A DNA stretch of 64,000 nt from Antrihabitans spumae (GTDB lineage Bacteria; Actinomycetota; Actinomycetes; Mycobacteriales; Mycobacteriaceae). Position numbers and translations under genes: made by a program. The stretch spans positions 62,001-126,000 of the forward strand of contig NZ_JBIMSN010000042.1 of assembly GCF_043944905.1 (NCBI RefSeq), given 5' to 3'. Shown one piece after another: positions 25,251 to 33,355 of this stretch. Positions within the stretch are counted from its first letter, which is position 1; each line of letters starts with the position of its first letter. The notes below the pieces were generated by a model. That model did not search any database and had not been told where the DNA came from. It saw only the letters and a program-made list of their open reading frames with translations.

Positions 25251-25879
25251 CGAAGTCGGTTGCGCTGCTCGATTACGGTTCCGGCAACCTGCATTCCGCC
25301 CAGCGCGCGCTTGCGCGGGTCGGGGCACGGGTCGAGGTGACGTCCGATTTCGATACCGCGCTCGCTGCCGACGGGCTTGTCGTGCCTGGCGTGGGTGCCT
25401 ATGCCGCGTGCATGGCTGGCCTACTCGAGGTCAGGGGCGAACGCATCATCGGCCGACGGCTCGCCGGCGGTCGACCCGTGCTCGGCATCTGCGTCGGGAT
25501 GCAGATCCTGTTCGCCAGAGGCGTCGAGTTCGGGGTAGAGACCGAGGGGTGTGGCGAATGGCCAGGCACCGTTGGCCGGCTTCCAGCGCCTGTGCTGCCG
25601 CACATGGGCTGGAACACGGTTGCTGCGCCACCACAGAGTGTGCTATTCGCAGGCCTCGACGACGCAACTCGGTTCTACTTCGTGCACTCCTACGCAGCTC
25701 AGACCTGGGATCTGCCGGACTCGGATCTGCTCGCGCCGCCGAAACTGACCTGGGCCGAACACGGTGGACCCTTCCTCGCCGCCGTCGAGAACGGTCCGCT
25801 GTCAGCTACCCAGTTCCACCCCGAGAAGTCGGGCGACGCAGGTGCGGTCCTACTCCAGAACTGGGTGAACAGCCTGTGA
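25247..25879 (+). CDS. hisH: Imidazole glycerol phosphate synthase, glutaminase subunit
   Basis: HisH releases ammonia from glutamine and channels it to HisF, which makes imidazole-glycerol phosphate and AICAR. It is 210 aa, a class I amidotransferase: opening LLDYGSGNLHSAQRAL, oxyanion/nucleophile LGICVGMQILF with the Cys near residue 83, and ATQFHPEKSG with His and Glu of the triad. ATG 25247 overlaps the MFS stop. Its partner hisF is 1.8 kb downstream in the same operon. Confidence 0.97.
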   Translation: MTKSVALLDYGSGNLHSAQRALARVGARVEVTSDFDTALAADGLVVPGVGAYAACMAGLLEVRGERIIGRRLAGGRPVLGICVGMQILFARGVEFGVETEGCGEWPGTVGRLPAPVLPHMGWNTVAAPPQSVLFAGLDDATRFYFVHSYAAQTWDLPDSDLLAPPKLTWAEHGGPFLAAVENGPLSATQFHPEKSGDAGAVLLQNWVNSL

Positions 25880-26136
25880 CACAAGGCAGCTCACGACCCG
25901 ACCTGTCCTACGCCAAGCTGGTGATCTTCTCGATCGGGGCGGCGACCCTGGTCCTGATCATCACCGCTGTGCTTGTCGTCTCGATTCCGGCACCACCCGG
26001 CGTTCTGCTCGCGATAGCGATCATCGGAGTGTTCGCCGCAGTCGCAGCACTCGGCATCGTTGCGACACGCATCACGAACCGTGCGTTCGGTGATTCCGAT
26101 GATCCCGAGCACTCCGACCCGCATCCGACGCAGTAG
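25876..26136 (+). CDS. Small two-helix membrane protein in the his operon
   Basis: This 86-aa protein has two hydrophobic helices (LVIFSIGAATLVLIITAVLV and VLLAIAIIGVFAAVAALGIV) and an acidic C-terminal tail (GDSDDPEHSDPHP). GTG 25876 overlaps the hisH stop, and priA begins 11 nt after its end, so it is translated with the operon. I do not recognise a function; a small membrane protein between hisH and hisA recurs in related actinomycetes as I recall them. Confidence 0.75.
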   Translation: MTQGSSRPDLSYAKLVIFSIGAATLVLIITAVLVVSIPAPPGVLLAIAIIGVFAAVAALGIVATRITNRAFGDSDDPEHSDPHPTQ

Positions 26137-26147
26137 GGTTTACGCAC

Positions 26148-26882
26148 GTGAGCCTGGTTCTTTTGCCTGCCGTCGATGTTGCGAACGGTGAGGCCGTACG
26201 ACTTGTCCAAGGTGCTGCCGGTAGCGAGACCAGCTACGGTTCGCCCCGTGACGCCGCGTTGGCGTGGCAGAACGACGGCGCCGAGTGGGTCCATCTGGTC
26301 GACTTGGACGCCGCCTTCGGGCGCGGCTCCAACCGTGAGCTGCTGGCCGAGGTCGTAGGCGAACTCGACGTGAAGGTCGAGCTGTCCGGCGGCATCCGCG
26401 ACGACGAGTCCTTGGAAGCCGCGTTGGCGACCGGCTGCGCGCGAGTGAACCTCGGCACGGCCGCACTCGAAAATCCCGAATGGTGTGCACGCTCGATTGC
26501 CAAGCACGGCGACCGGATCGCAGTCGGCCTCGACGTCCGGCTGATCGACGGCCGCTACCAGTTGCGTGGCCGCGGCTGGGTCACCGACGGCGGCGACCTG
26601 TGGGAGGTGCTGGAGCGTCTCGACCGCGACGGCTGCTCGCGTTACGTCGTCACCGACGTCGGCCGCGACGGCATGCTCAACGGCCCCAATCTCGATCTGC
26701 TGCGTGAGGTCTGCGCGGCGACCGGCGCCCCCGTTATCGCGTCCGGTGGCGTCTCGTGCATCGCCGACCTCGAAGCGATCGCGACGTTGGTCGACGACGG
26801 TGTCGAGGGTTCGATCGTCGGAAAAGCCTTGTACGCCGGACGATTCACTCTTGTGGACGCTCTCGCCGCGGTGTCGAAGTAG
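26148..26882 (+). CDS. priA: Bifunctional phosphoribosyl isomerase A (HisA/TrpF)
   Basis: This 244-aa (beta-alpha)8 barrel isomerises ProFAR in histidine synthesis; in actinobacteria the same enzyme (PriA) also isomerises phosphoribosyl anthranilate for tryptophan. Seen motifs are LLPAVDVANGEAVRLVQGAA with the first catalytic Asp, LSGGIRDDESLEAAL, VTDVGRDGMLNGPN with the second Asp, and VIASGGVSCIADL. The trp operon 7 kb downstream has no trpF, in line with dual use. The start is GTG 26148. Confidence 0.94.
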   Translation: MSLVLLPAVDVANGEAVRLVQGAAGSETSYGSPRDAALAWQNDGAEWVHLVDLDAAFGRGSNRELLAEVVGELDVKVELSGGIRDDESLEAALATGCARVNLGTAALENPEWCARSIAKHGDRIAVGLDVRLIDGRYQLRGRGWVTDGGDLWEVLERLDRDGCSRYVVTDVGRDGMLNGPNLDLLREVCAATGAPVIASGGVSCIADLEAIATLVDDGVEGSIVGKALYAGRFTLVDALAAVSK

Positions 26883-26892
26883 CCGGAAACCG

Positions 26893-27711
26893 ATGACTCT
26901 GCCAGCTGACCCCGCCGAACTGCTCGCTGTCGCAAGCGAACTGCTGGATGCGGCGTCCGAGCGGTTCGTCGCGGGCGTCGGCGCTCCCAGCGCGGTTCAG
27001 AAGGGGCCCAACGACTTCGCGACCGCGGTCGACCTCGAACTCGAACGTCGGCTTTCCACAGAGTTGTTCGACCGCACCGGAATCGAAGTTCACGGCGAAG
27101 AATTCGGCGGTCCGGAACTGGCGTCGGGTACGTCGTGGGTGCTCGACCCGATCGACGGGACGTTCAACTACTCCGCCGGACTTCCGTTGTGCGGCATGCT
27201 CCTTGCGCTTGTGCACGAGGGTCAGCCGGTGCTGGGTCTGACCTGGCTGCCCCTGCTCGGCGAGCGCTACACAGCAGGACCTGAAGGTCCGCTGTATCGC
27301 AATGCCGAGCCGGTCCCGGCCCTGAAAAGAGCGTCGCTTTCGTCCTCGATGATCGGCTTCGGTGCGTTCAACGTCGACAGCCGCGGCGTCATCCGTGGTG
27401 ACTACCGACATCTGTTGCTCGGCGCATTGAGCTCACAATCGTCGCGTCTGCGCATGCACGGTTCCACCGGTGTCGACCTTGCCTATGCAGCCGCTGGTGT
27501 TCTCGGCGGTGCCGTCGTTTTCGGTCACCATCCGTGGGACAACGCGGCGGGCGTCGCGCAGGTTCGCGCCGCTGGAGGCGTCGTCACCGATCTTGCCGGT
27601 ATGCCGTGGACGATCGGGTCGCGGTCGGTTCTTGCCGCCGCGCCGGGCGTGCACGAGGAACTGCTTGGGATCATCGGGTCTGTTGGTGCGGATGAAGGGA
27701 TCGGACTATGA
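26893..27711 (+). CDS. impA: Inositol monophosphatase-family phosphatase (ImpA/HisN-like)
   Basis: This 272-aa Mg-dependent phosphatase has the family motifs EVHGEEFG, WVLDPIDGTFNYSAGLPLC and HHPWDNAAGVAQVRAAGGVVTD. It sits between priA and hisF, the same place as impA (Rv1604) in M. tuberculosis. Because HisB here lacks a phosphatase domain and actinobacteria use an inositol-monophosphatase-type HisN, this gene is a candidate histidinol-phosphate phosphatase. Sequence alone does not separate that from inositol phosphate hydrolysis. Its stop overlaps the hisF ATG as ATGA. Confidence 0.88.
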   Translation: MTLPADPAELLAVASELLDAASERFVAGVGAPSAVQKGPNDFATAVDLELERRLSTELFDRTGIEVHGEEFGGPELASGTSWVLDPIDGTFNYSAGLPLCGMLLALVHEGQPVLGLTWLPLLGERYTAGPEGPLYRNAEPVPALKRASLSSSMIGFGAFNVDSRGVIRGDYRHLLLGALSSQSSRLRMHGSTGVDLAYAAAGVLGGAVVFGHHPWDNAAGVAQVRAAGGVVTDLAGMPWTIGSRSVLAAAPGVHEELLGIIGSVGADEGIGL

Positions 27712-28481
27712 CACTCGCAGTCAGAGTCATTCCGTGCTTGGACGTCGATGCCGGTCGTGTCGTCAAAGGCGTCAACTTCGAGAACCTTCGCGATGCCGGC
27801 GACCCGGTGGAGCTCGCCGCGGCGTACGACGCGCAAGGTGCCGACGAGCTGACGTTTCTCGACGTCACAGCGTCGACGTCGGACCGCGGCACGATGATCG
27901 ACGTCGTCACCCGCACGGCAGAGCAGGTGTTCATCCCATTGACCGTCGGTGGTGGTGTGCGCAGCGTTGCCGACGTCGACCGGCTGCTGCGAGCTGGTGC
28001 CGACAAGGTGTCGGTGAACACCGCGGCCATCGCGCGCCCCGAATTGCTACGTGAACTCAGCGAACGCTTCGGGTCGCAGTGCATCGTGCTGTCGGTGGAC
28101 GCGCGGACGGTTCCAGACGGTGAACCCGACACGCCGTCCGGTTGGGAAGTTACTACCCACGGCGGAAAACGGGGAACCGGTATCGACGCCGTCGAGTGGG
28201 CGGTGCGCGGTGCCGAACTCGGGGTGGGGGAAATTCTGCTCAACTCGATGGATGCGGACGGAACGAAAGCAGGCTTCGATCTGCCGATGATTCGTGCGGT
28301 CCGAGCTGCCGTCTTCGTCCCCGTTATCGCGAGTGGTGGTGCGGGTGCGATCGAACATTTCGCTCCCGCGGTCGAGGCCGGGGCCGATGCGGTGCTGGCT
28401 GCGAGCGTTTTCCACTTCGGTGACCTGCGAATTTCCGAGGTCAAGGACGTCATGCGCGCGGAGGGCATCGTCGTCCGCTGA
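27708..28481 (+). CDS. hisF: Imidazole glycerol phosphate synthase, cyclase subunit
   Basis: HisF uses ammonia channelled from HisH to cyclise PRFAR into imidazole-glycerol phosphate. It is 257 aa. The barrel shows RVIPCLDVDAGRVVKGVNF with the catalytic Asp near residue 11, FLDVTASTSDRGT, IPLTVGGGVRS, and LLNSMDADGTKAGFD with the second Asp near 180. ATG 27708 overlaps the impA stop. Confidence 0.98.
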   Translation: MTLAVRVIPCLDVDAGRVVKGVNFENLRDAGDPVELAAAYDAQGADELTFLDVTASTSDRGTMIDVVTRTAEQVFIPLTVGGGVRSVADVDRLLRAGADKVSVNTAAIARPELLRELSERFGSQCIVLSVDARTVPDGEPDTPSGWEVTTHGGKRGTGIDAVEWAVRGAELGVGEILLNSMDADGTKAGFDLPMIRAVRAAVFVPVIASGGAGAIEHFAPAVEAGADAVLAASVFHFGDLRISEVKDVMRAEGIVVR

Positions 28482-28505
28482 TCGGCCCACCGGTATAACT
28501 GGGGT

Positions 28506-28853
28506 ATGAGTCTTGATCCGTCCATCGCGTCGCGATTGAAGCGCAACGACGCCGGTCTGTTTTCGGCAGTAGCGCAGGAGCGCAGCACAGGTGACGTACT
28601 GATGGTCGCCTGGATGGACGACGAAGCGCTTGCTCGCACCCTGGAAACCCGCAAGGGGACCTACTATTCGCGGTCGCGCCAGCAGTACTGGGTGAAGGGC
28701 GAGACGTCCGGTCACACGCAGTACGTGCACGAAGTGCGCCTCGACTGCGATGGCGACACCGTTCTGCTCGTCGTCGATCAGATCGGCGCTGCGTGCCACA
28801 CCGGCACACATACGTGCTTCGATTCCGACGTGCTGCTCGCGTCCGACGCGTAG
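28506..28853 (+). CDS. hisI: Phosphoribosyl-AMP cyclohydrolase
   Basis: This monofunctional HisI (115 aa) opens the adenine ring of PR-AMP. Metal-binding and active-site stretches are VAWMDDEALARTLETR, YWVKGETSGHTQYV, VRLDCDGDTVLLVVDQ and CHTGTHTCF. There is no HisE domain, so the pyrophosphohydrolase is encoded elsewhere. It starts 24 nt after hisF and closes the his cluster. Confidence 0.97.
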   Translation: MSLDPSIASRLKRNDAGLFSAVAQERSTGDVLMVAWMDDEALARTLETRKGTYYSRSRQQYWVKGETSGHTQYVHEVRLDCDGDTVLLVVDQIGAACHTGTHTCFDSDVLLASDA

Positions 28854-28875
28854 GAGTATGCGGCAGGATGGCCGC

Positions 28876-29055
28876 ATGCCTTTGATTCAGATCAGCCAGA
28901 CGCCCGGATTGACCGCCGACCAGAAGCGCGCTGCGATCGCCGCGGTTACCGCCGCATATGCCGAGGCGACGGGCAAGAATCCCGCCGCGGTGTGGGTCAC
29001 CCTGACCGACATTCCCCGTGAAGCCTGGGGTGTCGGAGGCAAACCTCTCGGCTGA
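28876..29055 (+). CDS. 4-oxalocrotonate tautomerase-family protein
   Basis: At 59 aa this is the minimal tautomerase fold. After Met removal the catalytic Pro1 is exposed (MPLIQISQTPGLTADQK), and the C-terminal region reads VWVTLTDIPREAWGVGG. It lies 22 nt after hisI on the same strand and may be a read-through passenger. The substrate is unknown. Confidence 0.85.
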   Translation: MPLIQISQTPGLTADQKRAAIAAVTAAYAEATGKNPAAVWVTLTDIPREAWGVGGKPLG

Positions 29056-29093
29056 CCCTCGGTGAACACCGCACTGGCTGTAGATTGCGCCAC

Positions 29094-31838
29094 GTGAGCA
29101 CGTTTGGAAACTCCGTGGGCTTTACACTGCCGCCCGAGTTCGAGCTTTCCTATGCGGCTGAGCCCGTCATCGACCTCTATTCGTTCGGTCCGTGGCGAAT
29201 CCCCGCCGGGCTACTCGACGAGATGCACAGTCGGGCAGCGCGTTTGGTCGAAGATCCGCGGGTCAGCGAGTGGACGGTCGATTCGCAGCGCGGGTTTCGC
29301 GAGCCGCACAACGGTATTGCCACAACCCTCGACGGCATGCTCGGATTTCTGCTCGGCTCATGTGCTGTGCGGTCGGGCTATTGGGGCGAGATGGTCTTCG
29401 CGGTCACCGATCCGTTTCGGAGTTCCGAACTGACACCGTCGCGTCCGCGGTGGAACTTCGTTCGTGGTCAGGACGGTCGTTGGCGCCCGCCGGGTTGGGC
29501 GCTGATGGAGACGGCGGGCACCGACCGTGACCGCCGCGAGGTTGCGTTGGCGATGCTGCGCGAATGTGTCGACGTATTCGCAGGTTTCGAGCCGATCGAA
29601 GCCCGAAGGGCGGCGCTCGCCAAGCTGATCGACGACCGTGCGGCCGACGAGGCCGAACATGAATGGGATCTCACCGCACCGATCGAAGAATTCGCCGACA
29701 GGTGGGGTGATTTCGCGGACAGCGAGATCGTCGACGCACTGCCCGAGTTGAGTGGTCCGGTCGGCTATCTGACCTGGGCTGCCGACGGGTTCGTCGCCAT
29801 TCATCGCACGTTGGCCGGCGCTGTCGGTGGTGACAAGGTCGCGACCGCGATCGCGCGACTGCTGCTCGCCGCCGGGGTCAAGTTCGCGCCGAGTGCATTG
29901 GTTGCGTCGCTCGGCATCGATCTGCTGACCGCGGTCGAAGCTCAAATGCAGGAACTGGCAGGCGATTTCGACACCAACGAATGGAAGGACGCAACCGTTC
30001 GCTGGTTGGTCCGTGCTGCGATCGATGGTCACCTCGCGCATTGCCGGACCTGGTTGGACATGGCCCGCAGGCTCGACGGCGCGTCGTACGGGGTGCCCAA
30101 TCGTGCGCAAACCCGGTACGGGAACCAGTCGTCGTCGGTGCCGGTGCACGACTTCGAAGAAAGCCTGCGCTCGATGGTGACGCGGCGTCGCGTCATCAAT
30201 TCGATTGCCAAGGCGCACGCGATCGGCGATGGGGACACCCTGCTGCTCGGCGACGAACCCGAGCCGCACGAGGTTGCGGCGTTGTCGATCGTCGGCCAGC
30301 CCGAGCTGAAGGCGGCGATCATCGGCGCGGCCGAAAGTGGCGGTGCCGCAATACGACTGCTCATCGCTGGGCCCGCTGGAACCGGCAAAGGCGTCGCCGT
30401 CGACATGGTCGCCGACGCGTTTCGTGGAGTTGGCGCTGTCGAACCGACCCGCTGGCTGCCCGCCGCGATGTTTGCGGACCGCAGCGTCGGAGCCTCGATC
30501 GAATTGCTTCGCCGTGAAGTCGATGCGTGCGCAGGCAAACGTGTGCTCGTGGTCGACGGCTTGGACGAGTTGCTGACCTCCTCCGAGGTGGACAACAGCG
30601 TCGGACGCGAATTGTTGCGGTTGCTCGACGAGCACAAGGGTCTGGACGTCATCGCCTTGTGCAGCGAGAACGGACATCGTGCTGTGTACGACGCGAACCC
30701 CGCTCTCGCTCGCGAGTTCCGTACGGCAGTGACCTACGACCTCGACGAGCCTACTTTCGCAGACCTGTTCCGGCGCAAAGTCGTTCGACTGGGTGGCACC
30801 GTCGACGACGAGACCGTCGCGGCCGCAGGAAGCCGGTTGGCCGGGATTCGCCCCTTCCGCAATTTGCGCAACGGCCACCTGGTCTCGGCGTTCGCCAACG
30901 ATGCCGTCACCGCGGCTCGCGCACGGACCGACAACACCGCGGCGACCGTCACCGCCGACGACCTCCCCACCGACGTCGCAGGCGCGGCGAGCGAGATCGG
31001 TGATCCGATGGGGGAGCTGGACGCCCTGGTCGGGCTCGACTCGATCAAAGAGGAGGTGCGGCTACTGCGCGCTGAAGCTGCCGCCTTCGAATTGCGCCGT
31101 GAAGCCGGGATCGTGGTCCGGCCACCCACGCGCCACCTTGCCTTTCTCGGCAACCCCGGTACCGGCAAGACGACGGTCGCCCGGTTGCTCGCGCGGATCT
31201 ACAGTTCGGTCGGGATGTTGTCGTCCGGGCATCTGGTCGAGGTCTCGCGCGCGGATCTGATCGGTCGCTACATCGGCCAGACCGCGCCGATGGTTCGCGC
31301 TGCCGTCGAACGCGCCCTTGGTGGCGTGCTCTTCATCGACGAGGCGTACGCGCTCACACCGCCGGACAGCTACCGCGACTTCGGGCACGAAGCTGTCGCG
31401 ACACTGGTAAAGCTGATGGAGGATCACCGCAACGACCTCATGGTGATCGTCGCAGGCTACGGCGACGAGATGGCGAGGTTCCTCGCGTCCAACCCCGGAC
31501 TGGAGTCGCGGTTCGCGCGGCAGCTGGAATTCCCGGACTACTCGAACGCCGAACTCGTGACGATCTTCGAGGCGATGATCGTCGAATCCGGGCTCGTCCT
31601 CGCGGACGGTGTCGTAGACCGCGTCACGGGAATCGTCGGACGGATGAAGCGCGGCAACGGTTTCGGCAATGCCCGCGCGATGCGGCACCTGATCGACTCG
31701 ATCCTCGGTCAGCAGGCGATAAGGCTGACCAGCTCGGATGCGAAACCCGACGTCGACGAGCTGCGGCTCGTTCGCGTCGAAGATGTTCGTGATGCCGCGC
31801 CCGAACGTGACGAGCCGTCGACGGGGTTGTATTTGTAG
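29094..31838 (+). CDS. Large protein with two AAA+ ATPase modules (CbbX/EccA-like C-terminus)
   Basis: This is 914 aa. The N-terminal 400 residues are an unrecognised, partly helical region. The first AAA module has Walker A AGPAGTGKGVAVDMVA near residue 424 and Walker B RVLVVDGLDELL. The second has FLGNPGTGKTTVARLLARIY near 684, GVLFIDEAYAL near 743 and a sensor region MVIVAGYGDEMARFLASNPGL, typical of CbbX/SpoVK and the C-terminal half of type VII secretion EccA. No other ESX gene lies nearby, so a secretion role is unsupported. TAGATT ends 7 nt before GTG 29094, suggesting leaderless expression. The first module has Gly-Lys-Gly rather than the usual Gly-Lys-Thr/Ser, so it may bind but not hydrolyse ATP. 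Confidence 0.85.
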   Translation: MSTFGNSVGFTLPPEFELSYAAEPVIDLYSFGPWRIPAGLLDEMHSRAARLVEDPRVSEWTVDSQRGFREPHNGIATTLDGMLGFLLGSCAVRSGYWGEMVFAVTDPFRSSELTPSRPRWNFVRGQDGRWRPPGWALMETAGTDRDRREVALAMLRECVDVFAGFEPIEARRAALAKLIDDRAADEAEHEWDLTAPIEEFADRWGDFADSEIVDALPELSGPVGYLTWAADGFVAIHRTLAGAVGGDKVATAIARLLLAAGVKFAPSALVASLGIDLLTAVEAQMQELAGDFDTNEWKDATVRWLVRAAIDGHLAHCRTWLDMARRLDGASYGVPNRAQTRYGNQSSSVPVHDFEESLRSMVTRRRVINSIAKAHAIGDGDTLLLGDEPEPHEVAALSIVGQPELKAAIIGAAESGGAAIRLLIAGPAGTGKGVAVDMVADAFRGVGAVEPTRWLPAAMFADRSVGASIELLRREVDACAGKRVLVVDGLDELLTSSEVDNSVGRELLRLLDEHKGLDVIALCSENGHRAVYDANPALAREFRTAVTYDLDEPTFADLFRRKVVRLGGTVDDETVAAAGSRLAGIRPFRNLRNGHLVSAFANDAVTAARARTDNTAATVTADDLPTDVAGAASEIGDPMGELDALVGLDSIKEEVRLLRAEAAAFELRREAGIVVRPPTRHLAFLGNPGTGKTTVARLLARIYSSVGMLSSGHLVEVSRADLIGRYIGQTAPMVRAAVERALGGVLFIDEAYALTPPDSYRDFGHEAVATLVKLMEDHRNDLMVIVAGYGDEMARFLASNPGLESRFARQLEFPDYSNAELVTIFEAMIVESGLVLADGVVDRVTGIVGRMKRGNGFGNARAMRHLIDSILGQQAIRLTSSDAKPDVDELRLVRVEDVRDAAPERDEPSTGLYL

Positions 31839-31899
31839 CTCTCCCTGCGCCGATCGCGGGATGGTCATACGCTTGGCCGATCAAGCGATAGGGGAGCAC

Positions 31900-32265
31900 G
31901 TGTCCGACTCGATCCAGAACATCTACAAGGCCAACTCCGCTGCCGTGGTGGTCGTCTTGGCCATCGCATTGCTGGCGCTGTTCGCAGGCAGTCGACGGCG
32001 TGGTGGCGGAGCAACAACCCTCGGAATCCTTGGGGTACTGCTCAGTCTGCCGTCGGCCATCTACGTGGGACTGCAGCAGTTCGAAATCTGGCGGCCCGAA
32101 TACAACGAAGATCAGGAATGGATCAACGCGGGATTGAACTCCGCGAGCATCGTCGGGCTGGCATTCATCCTGCTTGCTTTGATCATCGCGAAATCACCGG
32201 TACAGAGGCAGCAATTTCAACAGCCACCCCCGCAGTACCAGCAGCCGCCCCCGCGCCCCTGGTGA
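31900..32265 (+). CDS. Small membrane protein with Pro/Gln-rich tail
   Basis: This 121-aa protein has three hydrophobic segments (SAAVVVVLAIALLALFAG; ATTLGILGVLLSLPSAIYVG; IVGLAFILLALIIA) and a low-complexity C-terminus with three PQ-type units (QFQQPPPQYQQPPPRPW). GTG 31900 has GGGGAG 3-4 nt upstream. I do not recognise the family. Its stop is 5 nt before the first 57-bp palindrome, which probably terminates it. Confidence 0.7.
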   Translation: MSDSIQNIYKANSAAVVVVLAIALLALFAGSRRRGGGATTLGILGVLLSLPSAIYVGLQQFEIWRPEYNEDQEWINAGLNSASIVGLAFILLALIIAKSPVQRQQFQQPPPQYQQPPPRPW

Positions 32266-32270
32266 TGCCT

Positions 32271-32327
32271 CGAACGGGCTCTCAGGGCACGGATTTCGCC
32301 GAATTCCGTGCACTGGTGGCCCGTTCG
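32271..32327. repeat. 57-bp palindromic repeat, copy A
   Basis: This is an inverted repeat with arms starting CGAACGGGC and ending GCCCGTTCG; 23 of 28 positions pair around one central base. It lies between the convergent ends of the membrane gene (stop 32265) and the DUF559 gene (stop 32328). Copies B (33290-33346) and C (61826-61882) have exactly the same length and the same outer arms. It could act as a bidirectional terminator, or be a mobile palindromic element. Confidence 0.88.
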
Positions 32328-33194
32328 TCACGTATCGGCGCCGCGTTCGCGAAGGACGGTGCGGATCTGTTGCATCAGTAGCGCTCGACCGTGTGTCAGC
32401 TGTTTCGCCTTGACCCGAATCACTCGCCAACCCGCGGCTTCGAGCGCATTCCAACGTTCGATGTCGTTGTTGCGCGCGATCTTGTCGAAATGGTGGTCTC
32501 CTTCGTACTCGACCACAACTCGCCAGCGCCGCCAGCCCATGTCAGCACGTCCGATGAACCGTCCGGACGGATCCTGGATTACGACCTGCGTTTCCAGATC
32601 AGGAAATCCCTCTCGCCTGATCGCGAGTCGAGTTCTCGTTTCCCATTTCGACTCGGCGCCTTCGTCGGACAGCGCTATGACGTTGCGTAGTTGCGCCAGC
32701 CCCCGGTCACCACTGTGGCCGTCGACGTACGACGAGAAGCCGCTCCGCGTCAACCGTGTTGCCTGGTAGATCGCGTCGATGACTTCGATCGCCGCATCGA
32801 ATTCGAGGCGCCGACCTAGATCGTATGCCGTTCGCTCGGGTGTGGTGATTGCGCACGAACGGCGGTTCACCACGTCCTTCGTGTCGAGCTCGTCTCGGTA
32901 AATTGTGAGGCCCGCAGGAGCGCGTCGATGCTCAGCGACGTTGATGCACGCGGGTGTGTTGGCGTCGATCCACCTCGTGCCCCAGAACGCCGCTGCTGAC
33001 CATCCGGCGAGCACCCCTCGACCGCCGGACCAGCTCCATGCGGCGTGGGCACGGACAACAGCATCGAGCGGGACGTCCTTGTGGAGGTAGACGTCGGGGT
33101 ACACCCGGACGTATTCACGGTCGATCGTGCGGCGCGATAGACGCCGCTCTTCGAGAGCCACGGATCGGCGCACCGGCATGTAGAGGTTCTGCAC
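32328..33194 (-). CDS. DUF559 / AbiEi-like endonuclease-fold protein
   Basis: This 288-aa protein has two parts. The N-terminal winged-helix-like half (VRRSVALEERRLSRRTIDRE, then VLAGWSAAAFWG and CAITTPERTAYDLGRR) resembles AbiEi antitoxin-type proteins. The C-terminal DUF559 half has the Vsr/PD-(D/E)XK pattern ESKWETRTR, GRADMGWRRWRVVVEYEGDHH and GWRVIRVKAKQL. Many actinomycetes carry several such genes of unknown role. The gene stands alone, its stop touches palindrome copy A, and copy B lies 95 bp upstream of its start beyond two DnaA-box-like repeats. No cognate AbiEii-type toxin gene is adjacent. Confidence 0.82.
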   Translation of the reverse strand: MQNLYMPVRRSVALEERRLSRRTIDREYVRVYPDVYLHKDVPLDAVVRAHAAWSWSGGRGVLAGWSAAAFWGTRWIDANTPACINVAEHRRAPAGLTIYRDELDTKDVVNRRSCAITTPERTAYDLGRRLEFDAAIEVIDAIYQATRLTRSGFSSYVDGHSGDRGLAQLRNVIALSDEGAESKWETRTRLAIRREGFPDLETQVVIQDPSGRFIGRADMGWRRWRVVVEYEGDHHFDKIARNNDIERWNALEAAGWRVIRVKAKQLTHGRALLMQQIRTVLRERGADT

Positions 33195-33254
33195 GAGGGC
33201 GACGATCGCATGGCTCGCCGCGACCGCTCAGGCAAAAGACCAGGCGGGAAATTG

Positions 33255-33286
33255 CCCTGTGGATAACGGATGCCCTGTGCATAACG
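33255..33286. promoter_or_regulatory. Pair of DnaA-box-like direct repeats
   Basis: CCCTGTGGATAACG (33255-33268) and CCCTGTGCATAACG (33273-33286) are 13/14 identical with an 18-bp period. The first contains TGTGGATAA, the exact complement of the DnaA box TTATCCACA; the second differs by one base. They lie 61 bp upstream of the DUF559 start and 4 bp from palindrome copy B. They may be DnaA sites or simply a duplicated promoter element. Confidence 0.55.
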
Positions 33287-33289
33287 CGA

Positions 33290-33346
33290 CGAACGGGCCC
33301 TCAGTGTTGCGATTTCGGCGAAATCGCGACATTGAGAGCCCGTTCG
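33290..33346. repeat. 57-bp palindromic repeat, copy B
   Basis: This is the best-preserved copy: 25 of 28 positions pair perfectly around a single central base, and two of the three mismatches would be G-U pairs in RNA. The outer arms are CGAACGGGC and GCCCGTTCG, and the inner core is GCGATTTCG/CGAAATCGC. It lies 9 bp beyond the 3' end of the next minus-strand gene (stop at 33356). Confidence 0.9.
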
Positions 33347-33355
33347 AGGAGGAAC

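Noticed and set aside
29094..31838. Type VII secretion (ESX) locus
   Set aside because: Only the CbbX/EccA-like AAA module is present; no EccB, C, D, E, PE/PPE or WXG100 gene lies nearby.
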